Assembly (NCBI GenBank): GCA_951812925.1
Contig: OX638368.1
Location: 71,086,422-71,150,421, forward strand
Direction: 5' to 3'
From: Calliopum simillimum
Lineage: Eukaryota; Arthropoda; Insecta; Diptera; Lauxaniidae
DNA length: 64,000 nt
The position numbers and the translations under genes were made by a program. The first letter of the stretch is position 1, and each line of letters starts with the position of its first letter. Positions 43,401-52,580 of this stretch are shown in pieces. Under the pieces are notes generated by a model. That model saw only the letters and a program-made list of their open reading frames with translations. It was not told where the DNA came from and ran no database searches.

Positions 43401-43733
43401 AGAGATCGTTGGCTTCATGGTCAAAATTTGGTTCAACAATTTTGGAGAAAATGGAGTAATGAATACTTGTCACGTTTGCAAAGTCGTCCAAAATGGTTAA
43501 AAGTATATCCAAACTTAAAAGTTAATGACGTGGTGCTGATTAAAGATGAAAGGTATCCTTGCAATCGCTGGCCGCTTGCTAGAATTGTGGAGCTACATCC
43601 TGGTACCGACAACATCATACGAGTCGTTACCGTTAAAACACAAAATTGTGTTATGAAACGTCCAATCGTCAAAATTTGTCCTTTGCCTATTTCAGATAAC
43701 TGGGACGAAATATCAAACAGCACAGCACAATAA
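40485..43733 (+). CDS. BEL3 pol: RT, RNase H, integrase
   Basis: The frame is open from 40380, but family-like sequence starts about 40485 (KSEFDSTCFIGKSKSSALKR). RT: TKVRIVFDASNKTTNGKALN, VFMADIEKMFRCI, MFGTASAPYTAIR, QQMYVDDILSGG. RNase H: LHLFCDASNNAYSAVAY, IPRAELCGALLASKLL, FMWTDASIVLHWI, SENNPADISSRG. Integrase: HGGVTLTLSYIRRRFW with CIICFKHNP (zinc finger), TGVDYAGPF (D), NIYSDCGTNF (D), GLWEAGVKSVKYHLKR (E), then SCLNSRPLCPL, the W-rich linker and the C-terminal domain (VVLIKDERYPCNRWPLARI). The stop is TAA at 43731-43733. It makes and integrates the cDNA. No internal stop is present, and length is normal for BEL pol. Confidence 0.93.
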   Translation, partial: KSEFDSTCFIGKSKSSALKRFLNLENRLMKDPDLKKIYSEQINDYLKLGQMKPVLTTEEQNCIVDANNDRRLSCCYLPHHPVVKESAASTKVRIVFDASNKTTNGKALNDILVVGPPLQQDLTAVLTNWRTLKYVFMADIEKMFRCIDVDEEDAQYQRILWREEPNQPIREYFCSTVMFGTASAPYTAIRTVHQLAQDEGDRFPIAAKVVKQQMYVDDILSGGDTLDAALHVRQELISMLQSASFELRKWASNDPILLENIPSEHRHVKDVLEFKQSASVKALGLYWDPFTDEFKYKIGFKICAENPTKRTILSNIARLFDPLGWLNPIVMSAKLMMQQLWMSKIGWDTPVPDSLQKSWKSFADELPLLEQLRVPRWLTVDITKGSCELHLFCDASNNAYSAVAYLRGLNEKGQFSVNLIMAKCKVNPIKPKLTIPRAELCGALLASKLLKFIMNNFCISVEKQNIFMWTDASIVLHWIRGDPSRWKTFVSNRISKILEVTSTSQWRHINSENNPADISSRGSSPSQLANCHLWWRAPTFLQLPFHEWPKSTFNTDPGTLIEIEKRKFVAFSQVDEKENEVLFLKRWSSFSLLTRVVAYCIRFGKNCRSKDPYKGFLTAEELQRSVNCIVGMTQREAFPEDWRTLSSSKPLRSNSSLRSLNPYFDENKQIIRVGGRLENSFLSMDQMHPYILPAKHHVTDLIVAYSHMSTLHGGVTLTLSYIRRRFWILNGRNVVRSVIHRCIICFKHNPKPCVQLMGNLPAERVRPARAFSSTGVDYAGPFNILPSKGRGRTSIKGYVSLFICLSTKAMHLELVGDLTADAFIGALNRFIARRGLCSNIYSDCGTNFIGANRKLQADREAYQHFINKNIFPHLAERGVQWHFIPPSSPHFGGLWEAGVKSVKYHLKRTIGEQKLTYEEFNTILAQIESCLNSRPLCPLNSDTDDLMILTPGHFLVGDTLLALPVGNNEANLRDRWLHGQNLVQQFWRKWSNEYLSRLQSRPKWLKVYPNLKVNDVVLIKDERYPCNRWPLARIVELHPGTDNIIRVVTVKTQNCVMKRPIVKICPLPISDNWDEISNSTAQ

Positions 43734-43849
43734 TATCATAAGCACTTATCCTCTGTTACAGGTTAGGAGCTGCTGAAGTCGTTACCTAATACTTGAAACT
43801 GTTATATTAGCTGGATGATTTCTTCCAGAATATCATCGTCGGGCCGATA

Positions 43850-44121
43850 TGTTGGATTTGGGCGTTCACATTTTATGCTTAATATGGCAACACTCAAAGA
43901 ATTCATTTTTTGACGTTTTGTTACTTATAAATTTTTTGTCATTGAATTACTTCTTCTTTCTTTTTCCTTTTTTAAGTTGATTGTCTCGTTAATTTTAAGT
44001 TAAGCACTTTTAAGCGCATGGTCGCAAAATAAATGAATTAATTGGAAACAAAATCTAAAATATCTATCAATAACCGCAACAGATCCATTTGTTAAGTTTT
44101 TCATCATTCGGACTCTGAACA
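43850..44121 (+). repeat. BEL3 3' LTR
   Basis: 272 bp, matching 38009-38280 with a single visible substitution. The sequence before it ('cgtcgggccgata') is only a weak polypurine tract. It is followed by GCACC. Confidence 0.95.
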
Positions 44122-44245
44122 GCACCCGATTTCTCAGGAAGGCACAACTTCTCAAGGTTTGACTAGAACAACCTACTATTGGAAGACCAAAAAACTAATT
44201 TTCTCGACCTTTTGTATACGATATCTCACAAAGGCACCACTTCAC

Positions 44246-45744
44246 AGTGCGTTGAGCCCATACAAGCAATGGTCAAAAATAGAAGGAGTGGTTGGATATC
44301 GATGAAATTTGGTACTATAAGTAATTTGGGGTCGCTGAGCTCAAAAATGATCTCAGATTTGTTGTAAACTTTATAGTTTTGCTAAAAACCAGGTATTTAG
44401 GACGATTTTCTTAAGGTCCATATATAACTATGATGAAAAAGATATGTTTAATGTTAACAAATGAAATGTAAGTAGTAGAAATAATGTTTTTTGTACTTGT
44501 GAGACCATTTGTGTTCATAATAACAAAAAAAAAAAATTTCAACATAAATTTTATATTTCATACAAATTTTTCGTTTTAAGCATTTTTTAAAAAAAGAAAA
44601 AAAATATTTGTAGGACGAAGTAGGAAAAGTTATTTGCAGTTTTTGATTATATAGAATCCGTACTAGTAGATTAAAAAAAAAACGGCACTTATTTTTATAA
44701 GATTTGTTTTTTTTTTGTCATCGAAATTTGTCAATATCTGAAGTTTTTCATTTGATAATATCATGTATTAAAATCACTACAATATATATCAAATTATATA
44801 TTTTCCAAAATTTTTTAGTTTTATTTATTTACTCAAATATTATTTATAATAAAAAACTTTACTTCGCTTAGTTTAATCAAAAGACAAATTTTTGATAATT
44901 ATTTGTTTAAGAGAACCCAAAACGAAGTAAATAAAACATGATTTTTTTTGAAAAATATCTCAACTTTGAAGTGTCACAGCGTAGCCAAAACTGAGTTTTT
45001 CCCCTAAATATTTTGTTTTTATTTTATTGATACAATTACCTGTCGATTGATACCAATATTATTAGGTTTTGAGTCACAAAAAATTTTGATTTTTGCCCAC
45101 TAGCCAACGCAGTGTGCACCTCTCTAAAATAGAGCGGCCATTTATCACCATCATTTTAATGGCTTGTAACTCGGAAAGTAGGAATAGAATTGAAAATGTA
45201 GAGCGTTAAGGGTGATCTTACCTATCCGAATACAATAACAAAATTAAATTTTGCTATTTACTGTTTTTGTTACATAGCTGTAAGTATATCTCAAAACAAT
45301 GATTTTCGCACTTTTGAGTTAGGATAACTCAGGATTCTGACATTATATAAAAAAACAAAGTTCAGATTCGTAATTAGAAAGTCTCAATTCACTATAAACG
45401 GCTATAATTTTGAAAGCATGAAAGCAACCGCGGAATTTTATTATTATTTTTTGTTATGACAACAGTCAACCGCTACAACCGGACAAAAACGCAAACAAAA
45501 TTCTCTTAAAAGTTTTTTGTGCGGCAAGCCATTTGCAGTTGTGGCAAAAGAAGCCAAGCATTTATGACAACAGGAACGATACAGAAATGTACTTATATTA
45601 AAGAGTGTCTTCAAAAACGGATTTTGGCTTTAATCTAAAGTAATACTTGTGTTTAAAAATGATTGAATTCATAGTTAATGTATAATTTTTAAAGTGGAAA
45701 TAAGAGGATTGGACAATTTTTGTAGATAAAACTGGTGAGTTGTG
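44246..45744. other. Unassigned AT-rich sequence
   Basis: About 1.5 kb of A/T-rich DNA with long A and T runs (44520-44700). No gene, no convincing repeat boundary. The segment 45110-45420 has the look of a decayed DNA element but I cannot place it. Confidence 0.4.
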
Positions 45745-46907
45745 TCATATGATTCCGACATCTTGTGAGTTTTTCTTCTTTAATCGTTTCCGATAATGTC
45801 GGTTTAGTAATTCCCTTCCGAGAGCATTTGGATGTGATCGAAGTGCGGAACGGTATCTACTACAGTATTTACTCATTTCTTCATTTACTAGTGGGACTTC
45901 TAAGTCCCTGTGGATATTTGAATTTCTCATGTACCATGGTGCTCCTGTGATTGTTCGGAGGATTTTTGATTGTAAGCGTTGAATTTTATCTATGTTTGAG
46001 GTTGAGGCTGTGCACCATAGCTGGATTTTATAAGACCAAATTGGCTTTAATAATACTTTGTATAACAGCACTTTGTTTTCCAAGCTCATTTTGCTGATTT
46101 TGTTAAATAACCAATGCATTTTGCGAAGTTTTATAGTTATTTGAATTTGTTTTGCCTCTATGTGTCGGGCCCAAGTTAGTCTTCTGTCAAGGTGGATACC
46201 TAGATACTTAGTATCGTTTTTCTGGGGAATTGTAAGATTGTTAATAGTGATTGGAGGGCAGTTTCCTTGTTTTAGTGCGAATGTCACTTGAGTACTCTTT
46301 GATTCATTAACTTTTATTCTCCAGTTTAAGAGCCAAGTTTCAATATTTTTGATATGGTTTTGTAGGGATTGTGATGCTAAGTTTGGATCATCATGAATAC
46401 TTAAAACTGCCGTATCATACTAATGAAATAAATAAATAAATAAATGTTGATGTATGCACATTTTCTGAAGTTGAAAGGTCAGAAGTATACAAAAGATATA
46501 AAAACGGACCTAGCACGCTTCCTTGAGGGACTCCAGCGTTTATTGGATAACTTCTGGACGTGAAGCTTTTATATTTTACTTGGAATTTTCTATTGCTTAG
46601 ATAGCTCTCTAGGACTTGATGTGTGCTTGGATGCACAAAAAATAAGACCTTCGTGCCAGACCTTATCAAATGCCTGTGCGACATCTAAAAAGATTGCAGT
46701 ACAATACTTCTTTCCTTCAAACGCTTTTCTAATCACTGATATTATTCGGTGTACCTGTTGGATAGTGCTGTGCCTACGTCTAAACCCAAATTGATGATTT
46801 GGAATAATCATTTCTCTTTGGATAAAAGGATCAATTTTGGCAAGAAGCAGTTTCTCAAACAGTTTGGAGAGAAGTGGCAAAAGGCTGATCGGTCTGTTTG
46901 ATGCCAC
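45745..46907 (-). pseudogene. Jockey-type LINE, reverse transcriptase remnant
   Basis: Minus strand. NRPISLLPLLSKLFEKLLLA, FGFRRRHSTIQQVHRII and AIFLDVAQAFDKVWHEGL (first catalytic Asp) at 46907-46600, then, in other frames, NAGVPQGSVLGPFLYLLYTS (about 46550). The expected F/YADD box is destroyed: a TTTATTTATTTATTTCA run (46415-46445) stands in its place, after which DTAVLSIHDDPNL resumes. The C-terminal part (46287-45745) reads DTKYLGIHLDRRLTWARHIE, LLKPIWSYKIQLWCTAS and LQSKILRTITGAPWYMRNSN, typical of Jockey ORF2. Its stop is at 45742-45744. Endonuclease and the first RT third are missing. Confidence 0.85.
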
Positions 46908-47590
46908 CAGCGATTAAATCACCACAAATAACGCAAACACTTGCCAAAGCGCAATATTTTTGAGTGTGACCAAATTCTTGGCAGTTGCTAAACTGTGGTG
47001 GTCCAGAGCGTTTGTATGGTTCTTCAACAGATATTTTACGATAAAGAGGATACCTTAGAGTACAGATAGGATGTATCTCACCTTTTTTCAAGTTTTTAGT
47101 TTCAGGACTTAATTCAATACGAAACATTGTTGAAAACAGATTTTATATTGTAGCCTACGGCTTCTAAAGCTTCTTTGATTTCATTAGTATGGATATTGCT
47201 TTCAATACCTTTTATGACTACCGAGAGACCCTTACATCATTAGCAAGTAAATGCAACCGATTTTCAGAAAGATTTGCACCAGTATTTTGTTTTTTTGCAT
47301 TTTTCGATAAGGTTTTTTGCGCCCTTGGACTACGCTTTCTCTTGGTATAAATAATATATCTATCTAAGCCAGTTTGGATGGGTGGAGTTGGACACATTGT
47401 TGACCATTTGTTGGATGCACTATCAGTCTTGGATTTAGACAAAGTGTTTACTGGGTTGCTTAAGCTCGGCTTTGTTTGAAAGTTCTCTGTTATGTTAGAA
47501 CTTTCTGTTGCATTAGAGCTTTCTGGTAAAGTGGAGCTTGCTGTAATTTTTTTAGAGCTTTCTATAGAGAATGGACTCTCTGTAAAAATT
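46908..47590 (-). pseudogene. Jockey-type LINE, ORF1 (gag-like) remnant
   Basis: Minus-strand sequence enters at about 47590 with Ser-rich repeats (ESSNATESSNITENFQTKPS), then NKWSTMCPTPPIQTGLDRYI. An RRM-like/PRE-type block VVIKGIESNIHTNEIKEAL (about 47220-47150) follows, and zinc-knuckle sequence PPQFSNCQEFGHTQKYCALA (the first Cys of the knuckle is Phe) with CVICGD. ORF1 binds LINE RNA. At 46908 it passes directly into RT, so a deletion of ~2 kb removed the rest of ORF1, the endonuclease and the start of RT. Confidence 0.78.
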
Positions 47591-48330
47591 AAAAAATTAA
47601 ATTAAAAAAAAAAAAGATTTTCAGTGATAAAATTCATGTATGTTAGATATTAAAGTAACAAAAACAAATTTTTATTGCAACGTAAACTAAACATTTATTC
47701 TTGATTCAAGAAGAAAAAGAAAACTGTTCAACTGTTCTGTAATGTAGTGAACATTTTTTTTGTTACGTGTATGGCATACGGCTGAATTTAGAAGTAGTCG
47801 GTTCATTGAACATGTTCAAAACATTTGAATTTTGTTTAATCTGGTAAAGCACATGAAAGTTCGAATCTTTGTCTTTAAAACCTAATTTAAATTATGATAA
47901 TATCTTTTTTTTTCCTAAGAGATATCCACGGTGCTGTCCTAAGAATTTAAATGACGATAACAACACCCCTGTGGAGTTATTCTATATTATGAAAGCCTAT
48001 CGAATTCTGTATATTGTGGTGAAATTTTAAAAAAATTGTAAGAGCGGTTTTTGAAAAAAAAGCCAAAAAAACGTTGAAATTGGAATGAACAAAAAGTTGT
48101 GAGTGGACACACAAAAATTAAATTTTTATCACTATTTCAACAAATAATGATTATTAGGATGTGTATATAAATATTATAAAAGCATATTAAATTCTAAAGA
48201 ATTTAAGACTAAGTAGAAAAAAATCAAAAAAAATTGCAAAAACCGTTAAAATTTCAATGTCAACTTATGAAAATTAAATTTTATTCATTATTGTAACAAA
48301 TAATGAAAAATATAAATATGCATTCATATA
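47591..48330. other. Unassigned AT-rich sequence
   Basis: No gene or RNA recognised. Mainly A/T-rich DNA up to the inverted terminus at 48331. Confidence 0.4.
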
Positions 48331-48674
48331 ATATCTGCGGACTTTTGACAAAACAACCTAAGTCAAGATAAGACAATTTTCCAGGATTTCAGTCCTAAAT
48401 ATAAAATTTAAATACGCTTCTATTAGTATAATCGCCATGTCCCTATGATTTCTCGTTCCAGAAATATAAGAGTGTCCCATAGTTCACACAAGATTTGAAC
48501 TTAGCGCCATTCGTGCGGTGACACTTTAAGATTAGTACAAATTAATGGAAAGAGGAGATTCAACGCTGCATCAAAATTGAGCCACATTATTGAAAAGTAG
48601 TTAATCAGCTTTTAGGCCCTCCTGAAAAGTTGCCAATTTCGAGTTAGGTTGTTTTGTCAAAAGTCCACAGATAT
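48331..48674. mobile_element. 344-bp MITE with ~28-bp inverted ends
   Basis: Left end ATATCTGCGGACTTTTGACA... is inverted at the right end (...TGTCAAAAGTCCACAGATAT) with one mismatch. A diverged, left-truncated copy is at 55695-56255, sharing 'aaatttaaatacgcttct' and 'tgccaatttcgagttaggtt'. No ORF. The flanks are AT repeats, so the duplication cannot be read. Confidence 0.75.
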
Positions 48675-48842
48675 ATATATCATAGATATTTTGTATAGTA
48701 TAAAAAGTTTATGTTTCTTAAGAAAAAAACACTGAAAAAATTTTATTGCAAAAATTCTTCATGGCTTCTGAACGCCAAAACTTTTTGTTTACTCAAGAGG
48801 AATGCATCTTACGAAAAAAGTGTATGTATTCTCCTTTAACCC

Positions 48843-49540
48843 CTAGGAGGAGCATAGGGCCAATATGAAATCTCTCCATTTGTCACGATCCCTTACGATG
48901 ACTTTAATCTCTTGCCACGACTTTCCCGATTCTTCGATTTCCTTTTCCAGCGACTTCTTCCAGTTGGTTTTGGGTCTACCACGTGCTCTACTACCTTGTG
49001 GATTCCACTCAAGAGCCTGGCGACAAACTTCGCTGTGTGGTTTCCGGAGAGTGTGACCAATCCATCTCCATTTGCGCAGTTTGACCTCGATTGCTATAGC
49101 CCTCTGATTGCATTTTTGATGTAGCTCGGCATTTGATATAGTGCGAGGCCGCCAAACCTTAAGTATACGCCTTAAGCATTTGTTGACGAATACTTGCAGC
49201 TTGTGCGTTAGTTGTTCAGTAACAAGCCACGTTTCGCACCCATATAACAAAACATATAACATCACTGCCAGCTCTAAACGTGATCTCATTGCTTCCGTTT
49301 AGCTTCATGCTTTTAGTCTTGGATACGTTGATTTTTAGGCCGGCCTTTTGTGATTCCAAGCCAAGGTCTTCAATTTTGCTTTGCATATATGTATGTTTGG
49401 ACGATAAGAGGATGATGTCGTCAGCGTAGTCGAGATCTTCCCCGAGATCTACCCCTTTTGGCCTTATTAAGAGCTTTATCTAGGATATCATCAAGAACGA
49501 TAAGGAAGAGTGATGGTGATAGTAAACACCCCTGCCGTAC
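48843..49540 (-). pseudogene. LINE RT, YADD region to C-terminus
   Basis: Continues the RT of 51424-52300 after the inserted element: GVRQGCLLSPSLFLIVLDDI (49540-49480). Then in another frame GEDLDYADDIILLSSKHTYM (catalytic ADD, about 49430) and LKINVSKTKSMKLN. After a gap and shift near 49290 comes the C-terminal ORF (49289-48843): YGCETWLVTEQLTHKLQVFV, NKCLRRILKVWRPR, EVKLRKWRWIGHTLRKPHSE and RARGRPKTNWKKSLEKEIEE. This last pattern is characteristic of one widespread group of animal LINEs. It is non-functional. Confidence 0.82.
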
Positions 49541-49552
49541 GCCTGAATTAGT

Positions 49553-51411
49553 TGTTGTTGTTGTTGTAGCAACTCGAACTCCAGGGCTGTAAATTGAAAA
49601 CAAAATTATACCTTTCACCTACTAGTATTTGGGATATGGGAAATTGAAAACATGTCGGGCCTAGTCCGGGAGGCCCAGGAATTGGGCTACCTCTACAGGG
49701 TGGGATCATAGGTCAATCGTAGAGAGGTTGGTGGGACGGGACGGACAGTTGAAAAGGTGGGAACTGTCGTGCGGACTTCCACTACATGATGGGCACCGAT
49801 CCGCGGTCCCCTCAATGAACCGGGCTCTGTAGCTCATCAAGATAAGCGAATATCCAGAGCGGAGCTGAGCCAGTATGCACCTTGCCTCCCTCGAAAGTGA
49901 TTTTTCACTAGGATTGATTAGTGGAGGGCGACTATTGAGCACTTTATTAAGTGACAGTGACTCAATAGCCGTAGTAGCAAGATGCATATGCAGATCATTG
50001 AGATCGTTGACCAGGTTACGGATGTCCCTGGTCAACTGCGGAATTCTGGGATCGCTCGGGTGGGCCGCCCGGAGGGTATCTCTTTCCTCCGAAAGTTGAA
50101 GGGCAGCAGTGGGGTACCCCGGCTTAATCCGGGGGATTCTACCTGCAGGGATAAATCTTTTGGTAGCCATGAGGAGGATATCACGCAGTTTCCGCTCGCC
50201 AGTTGCGGAATCAGGTGGTGGGGGAAGACGTGTAATTTTATCGTCAACATACTCTGCGAATCCGGTCCAATTGGCCTTGTTGAAGTTGAGAAATGTACGT
50301 TTCTCAGCCTCTACAAAGCCGCATGGCTCGTGTATCGTTATAATTATAGGGATATGATCCGAACTGAGCGCTGTGGTCGCTTGCCAATCCGTGGAGTCGA
50401 CCAGATCTGCACTAACTAGCGTTATATCAGGGGAACTACTGCACGCCGCAGTCACCCTGGTTGGGGTATCGTCATTAAGCGTAATAAAGCCCGCGGACTC
50501 GATTTGGTCGACGATATTAGCACCGCGGGTGTCGTTGCCAAGGGACGAATACCAAAGCTCATGGTGTGCATTGAAGTCACCAAGGACCATATGATTATCA
50601 AATTGAAGTAAGTGATCAATGCAGGGGTGGTAGCTGGCCCCAACACTATTCACAGGGGGAATATAGACATTAGTCAGACGGATCTCCTCATCCCCAACCT
50701 TAAGGGCAATTGCCATACACTCCAGATGGTCATCTGGGGTGGGGGGTTGGGGTATGGCGACTGGTCTATAAGAGACACAGTTCTTAAGGACGAAGGCTAT
50801 ACCGCCTCCGCCTCTGTTTGGTCTATCACGTCTAACTATGTTATATCCTCCGTGTGTTGTAAGGTCGCATGAGCTCGGGAGTTTCGTCTCCTGGATTGCC
50901 GCAACCAGGATACCGTTGCGTGTCATGAAGTCCGTAATTTCTATGATCTTATTCCTCAGGCCATTGCAATTCCACTGCAGGACTTTGAATCCCTGGATAG
51001 GCGACGTCGGGAAGGGGACTCGCGTGGTAAGCGGAGCTTGGACAGGTGGACTGCTAGCTGTTGTGCAGCAACTACCTAGCCAGGTAGCTGTGTAACCTTG
51101 AAGACTAGCAAGCACGGAGCAGGGGGTAAAGTGGCACCAGTTAAGGCAACTATTGCAGCGGACAGAAGCGGACCCTTTGCGAACTTGCCTCCCGCATATA
51201 GGGCAGGTCCAAATTCTGGGTCCCGGATTCGGCTCGATTCCGGCTCTAACTAGTAGGATACGGAGCAAGTTGGCCGGGAGAACTTGCCCCATAAATAAAA
51301 AGGATAAAATTGAATTTCAAAGTACAAACCTTTTGTTGTTGTTGTTGTTGCGATTCCTGGCCTCCCAAAGGGAGGGTCTCTCCGGGACGTAGACCCGATC
51401 GCAGTAGGAGA
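49553..51411 (-). mobile_element. RT-deleted Jockey-like LINE copy with 12-bp TSD
   Basis: Inserted in the RT of the LINE above, with GCCTGAATTAGT duplicated on both sides (49541-49552 and 51412-51423). Minus-strand 5' end 'tctcctactgcgatcgggtc', 3' tail (CAA)n at 49553-49567. A second (CAA)5 lies in its 5' UTR at about 51335-51350. One open frame of 528 codons (51292-49706) is followed by ~150 bp of 3' UTR. Full 5' and 3' ends but no RT: a non-autonomous deletion derivative. Confidence 0.85.
49706..51292 (-). CDS. Endonuclease ORF with 2A-like motif and PHD-like finger, RT missing
   Basis: 528 residues from ATG 51292. Residues 9-17 are hydrophobic, and 18-25 read GIEPNPGP, close to the 2A ribosome-skipping consensus D-V/I-E-x-N-P-G-P (first residue Gly, not Asp). 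Residues ~28-60 form a PHD-like zinc finger (CPICGRQ...CNSCLNWCH). Residues ~100-320 are an APE-type endonuclease: VLQWNCNGLRNK, AAIQETKLP, MVLGDFNAHHELWYSS, SSDHIPI. Then the usual pre-RT linker, and at about residue 440 a direct, in-frame step to the post-RT region (SREARCILAQLRSG, then CPSCSGSPHDSSHLFNCPSR). Some 450-500 RT residues are absent. The frame ends at a TGA where relatives have Trp (LWSHPVEVAQFLG follows in frame). Similar domain order is known in Jockey-superfamily LINEs. Confidence 0.85.
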   Translation of the reverse strand: MGQVLPANLLRILLVRAGIEPNPGPRIWTCPICGRQVRKGSASVRCNSCLNWCHFTPCSVLASLQGYTATWLGSCCTTASSPPVQAPLTTRVPFPTSPIQGFKVLQWNCNGLRNKIIEITDFMTRNGILVAAIQETKLPSSCDLTTHGGYNIVRRDRPNRGGGGIAFVLKNCVSYRPVAIPQPPTPDDHLECMAIALKVGDEEIRLTNVYIPPVNSVGASYHPCIDHLLQFDNHMVLGDFNAHHELWYSSLGNDTRGANIVDQIESAGFITLNDDTPTRVTAACSSSPDITLVSADLVDSTDWQATTALSSDHIPIIITIHEPCGFVEAEKRTFLNFNKANWTGFAEYVDDKITRLPPPPDSATGERKLRDILLMATKRFIPAGRIPRIKPGYPTAALQLSEERDTLRAAHPSDPRIPQLTRDIRNLVNDLNDLHMHLATTAIESLSLNKVLNSRPPLINPSEKSLSREARCILAQLRSGYSLILMSYRARFIEGTADRCPSCSGSPHDSSHLFNCPSRPTNLSTIDL

Positions 51412-51423
51412 GCCTGAATTAGT

Positions 51424-52300
51424 GGTGAATGTCGGTGACAACAACCCATTGTGTAACACACTGCATTTAAAGCCTTCATATTGTGCACGTACTAAGTTTA
51501 TGGCCTTTGCGGCAATACCTCTTCGTTGCAGTGAGACCCAAATGTTTTCTCGGGAGACACTGTCGAAGGCAGTGCTATAGTCAACGAAGACAAGTTGAAG
51601 TGCAGCACGCCACTCGCATGATTGTTCGACAATTATTCTAAGGGTGTTGATTTGATCCACGCATGATCGGTTTCGCCGGAATCCTGCTTGCTGCTTTCGA
51701 ATGGCCGAATCAAGTTTTTCGTTTACCCTGTTTAGAAGCACTTTCGTCAATACTTTTGATGGTACTGAGAGCAAGGTAATGCCTCTATAGTTTCGGCACT
51801 CGCTTAGGTCACCTTTTTTCGGCAATTTGACTAACATGCCATGTAGCCAATCTTCTGGCAAACGCTCTTCGCTCTAGATTTTGGTGCGCAGAGGATGCAG
51901 AATTTTAGCTGATGTTATGGGGCATGCCTTAAGCAGTTCAGCTGTTATTTGATCTATACCGGCAGCCTTGTTGTTTTTCATGCTTTGGATAGCTTTCACT
52001 TTTTCATCGATTGTAGGCGGCGGTGTTTGTATTCGGCTACTACTGCGAGTCACTGCAGCAGTTGTAGTTGGTGATTCTGGTTGCGGGGATGTGGTAGACA
52101 TGGGATTTAGTATACCACAAAAATACTCTTTCCATCTCTTTAATTGGTCGTCCGCGGATGTTAAGAGATTTCCATTTTTGTCTTTGATAGAGCGGCTCTG
52201 TTGGTGTTGTCTGCCTGATAATCTGCGGGTGATATCGTAAAGCTGCTTGAGATTTTGAAAAAATGTACAATATTGTACTAGCCATTAAGTGCTTAAAATC
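51424..52300 (-). pseudogene. LINE RT, N-terminal part
   Basis: Minus strand from ~52300: SIKDKNGNLLTSADDQLKRW (52190-52130), then TIDEKVKAIQSMKNNKAAGI (52101-51874). After a TAG near 51874 comes WLHGMLVKLPKKGDLSECRN, YRGITLLSVPSKVLTKVLL, QQAGFRRNRSCVDQINTLRI and LVFVDYSTAFDSVSRENIWV (first catalytic Asp). It ends at HNGLLSPTFTTNSG at the insertion. Endonuclease is lacking because of 5' truncation. Confidence 0.82.
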
Positions 52301-52580
52301 GCTTAAGAAATACGTGTGAAATTTTTGCGGCAGGCAAAACTCTTTGGTTACTCAAGAGGAAGGCATCTTACGAAAAAAAAAAAAGTTATTTTTAACTTTC
52401 TAAAAAATTCAAAAGCCAAAAACTCTCATCTAGCGACCGAATCCCATCTTGAATCATACATCATTTTAAAGCTTATAAATAATACTTAAATTAAAAGTAC
52501 TTTTATGAAATTTAAGGGAGGTTTTTTTAAAAAAAAATTCAAAAGTACTTTTAAGTAGGTAGAAAAAATCATGTTGAAAA

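Larger units (their letters stand above)
38009..44121 (+). mobile_element. BEL/Pao LTR retrotransposon, copy 3 (young, near-complete)
   Basis: A 6.11-kb plus-strand provirus: 272-bp LTRs with TG...CA ends, flanked by the 5-bp duplication GCACC (38004-38008, 44122-44126). I see only one LTR-LTR difference (c/t at ~38067 versus ~43908). One gag-protease frame (705 codons from the upstream frame limit) and one RT-RNase H-integrase frame (over 1,080 codons) are open; every catalytic motif is present. They overlap with a +1 shift at ~40480. It is the best candidate in the window for recent activity. Confidence 0.95.
37827..44245. repeat. Inverted repeat split by BEL3
   Basis: 37830-37900 ('ggtgcctttgtgagatatcg...gagaaaatcagttttttg') is inverted with some mismatches at 44175-44240 ('attttctcgaccttttg...cgatatctcacaaaggcacc'). 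BEL3 lies in the ~150-bp loop. Before that insertion this was a short foldback of roughly 300 bp. Confidence 0.65.
48821..52332 (-). mobile_element. LINE (endonuclease-RT type), interrupted
   Basis: A minus-strand, 5'-truncated LINE split by the element 49553-51411. It is flanked by a ~43-bp direct repeat with four mismatches containing 'ctcaagaggaa-gcatcttac' (48777-48820 and 52333-52376), probably its target duplication. Its 3' end is 'gttaaaggagaatacatac'; the same 3' end is found again at 55612-55669. The coding parts are described separately. Confidence 0.75.
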
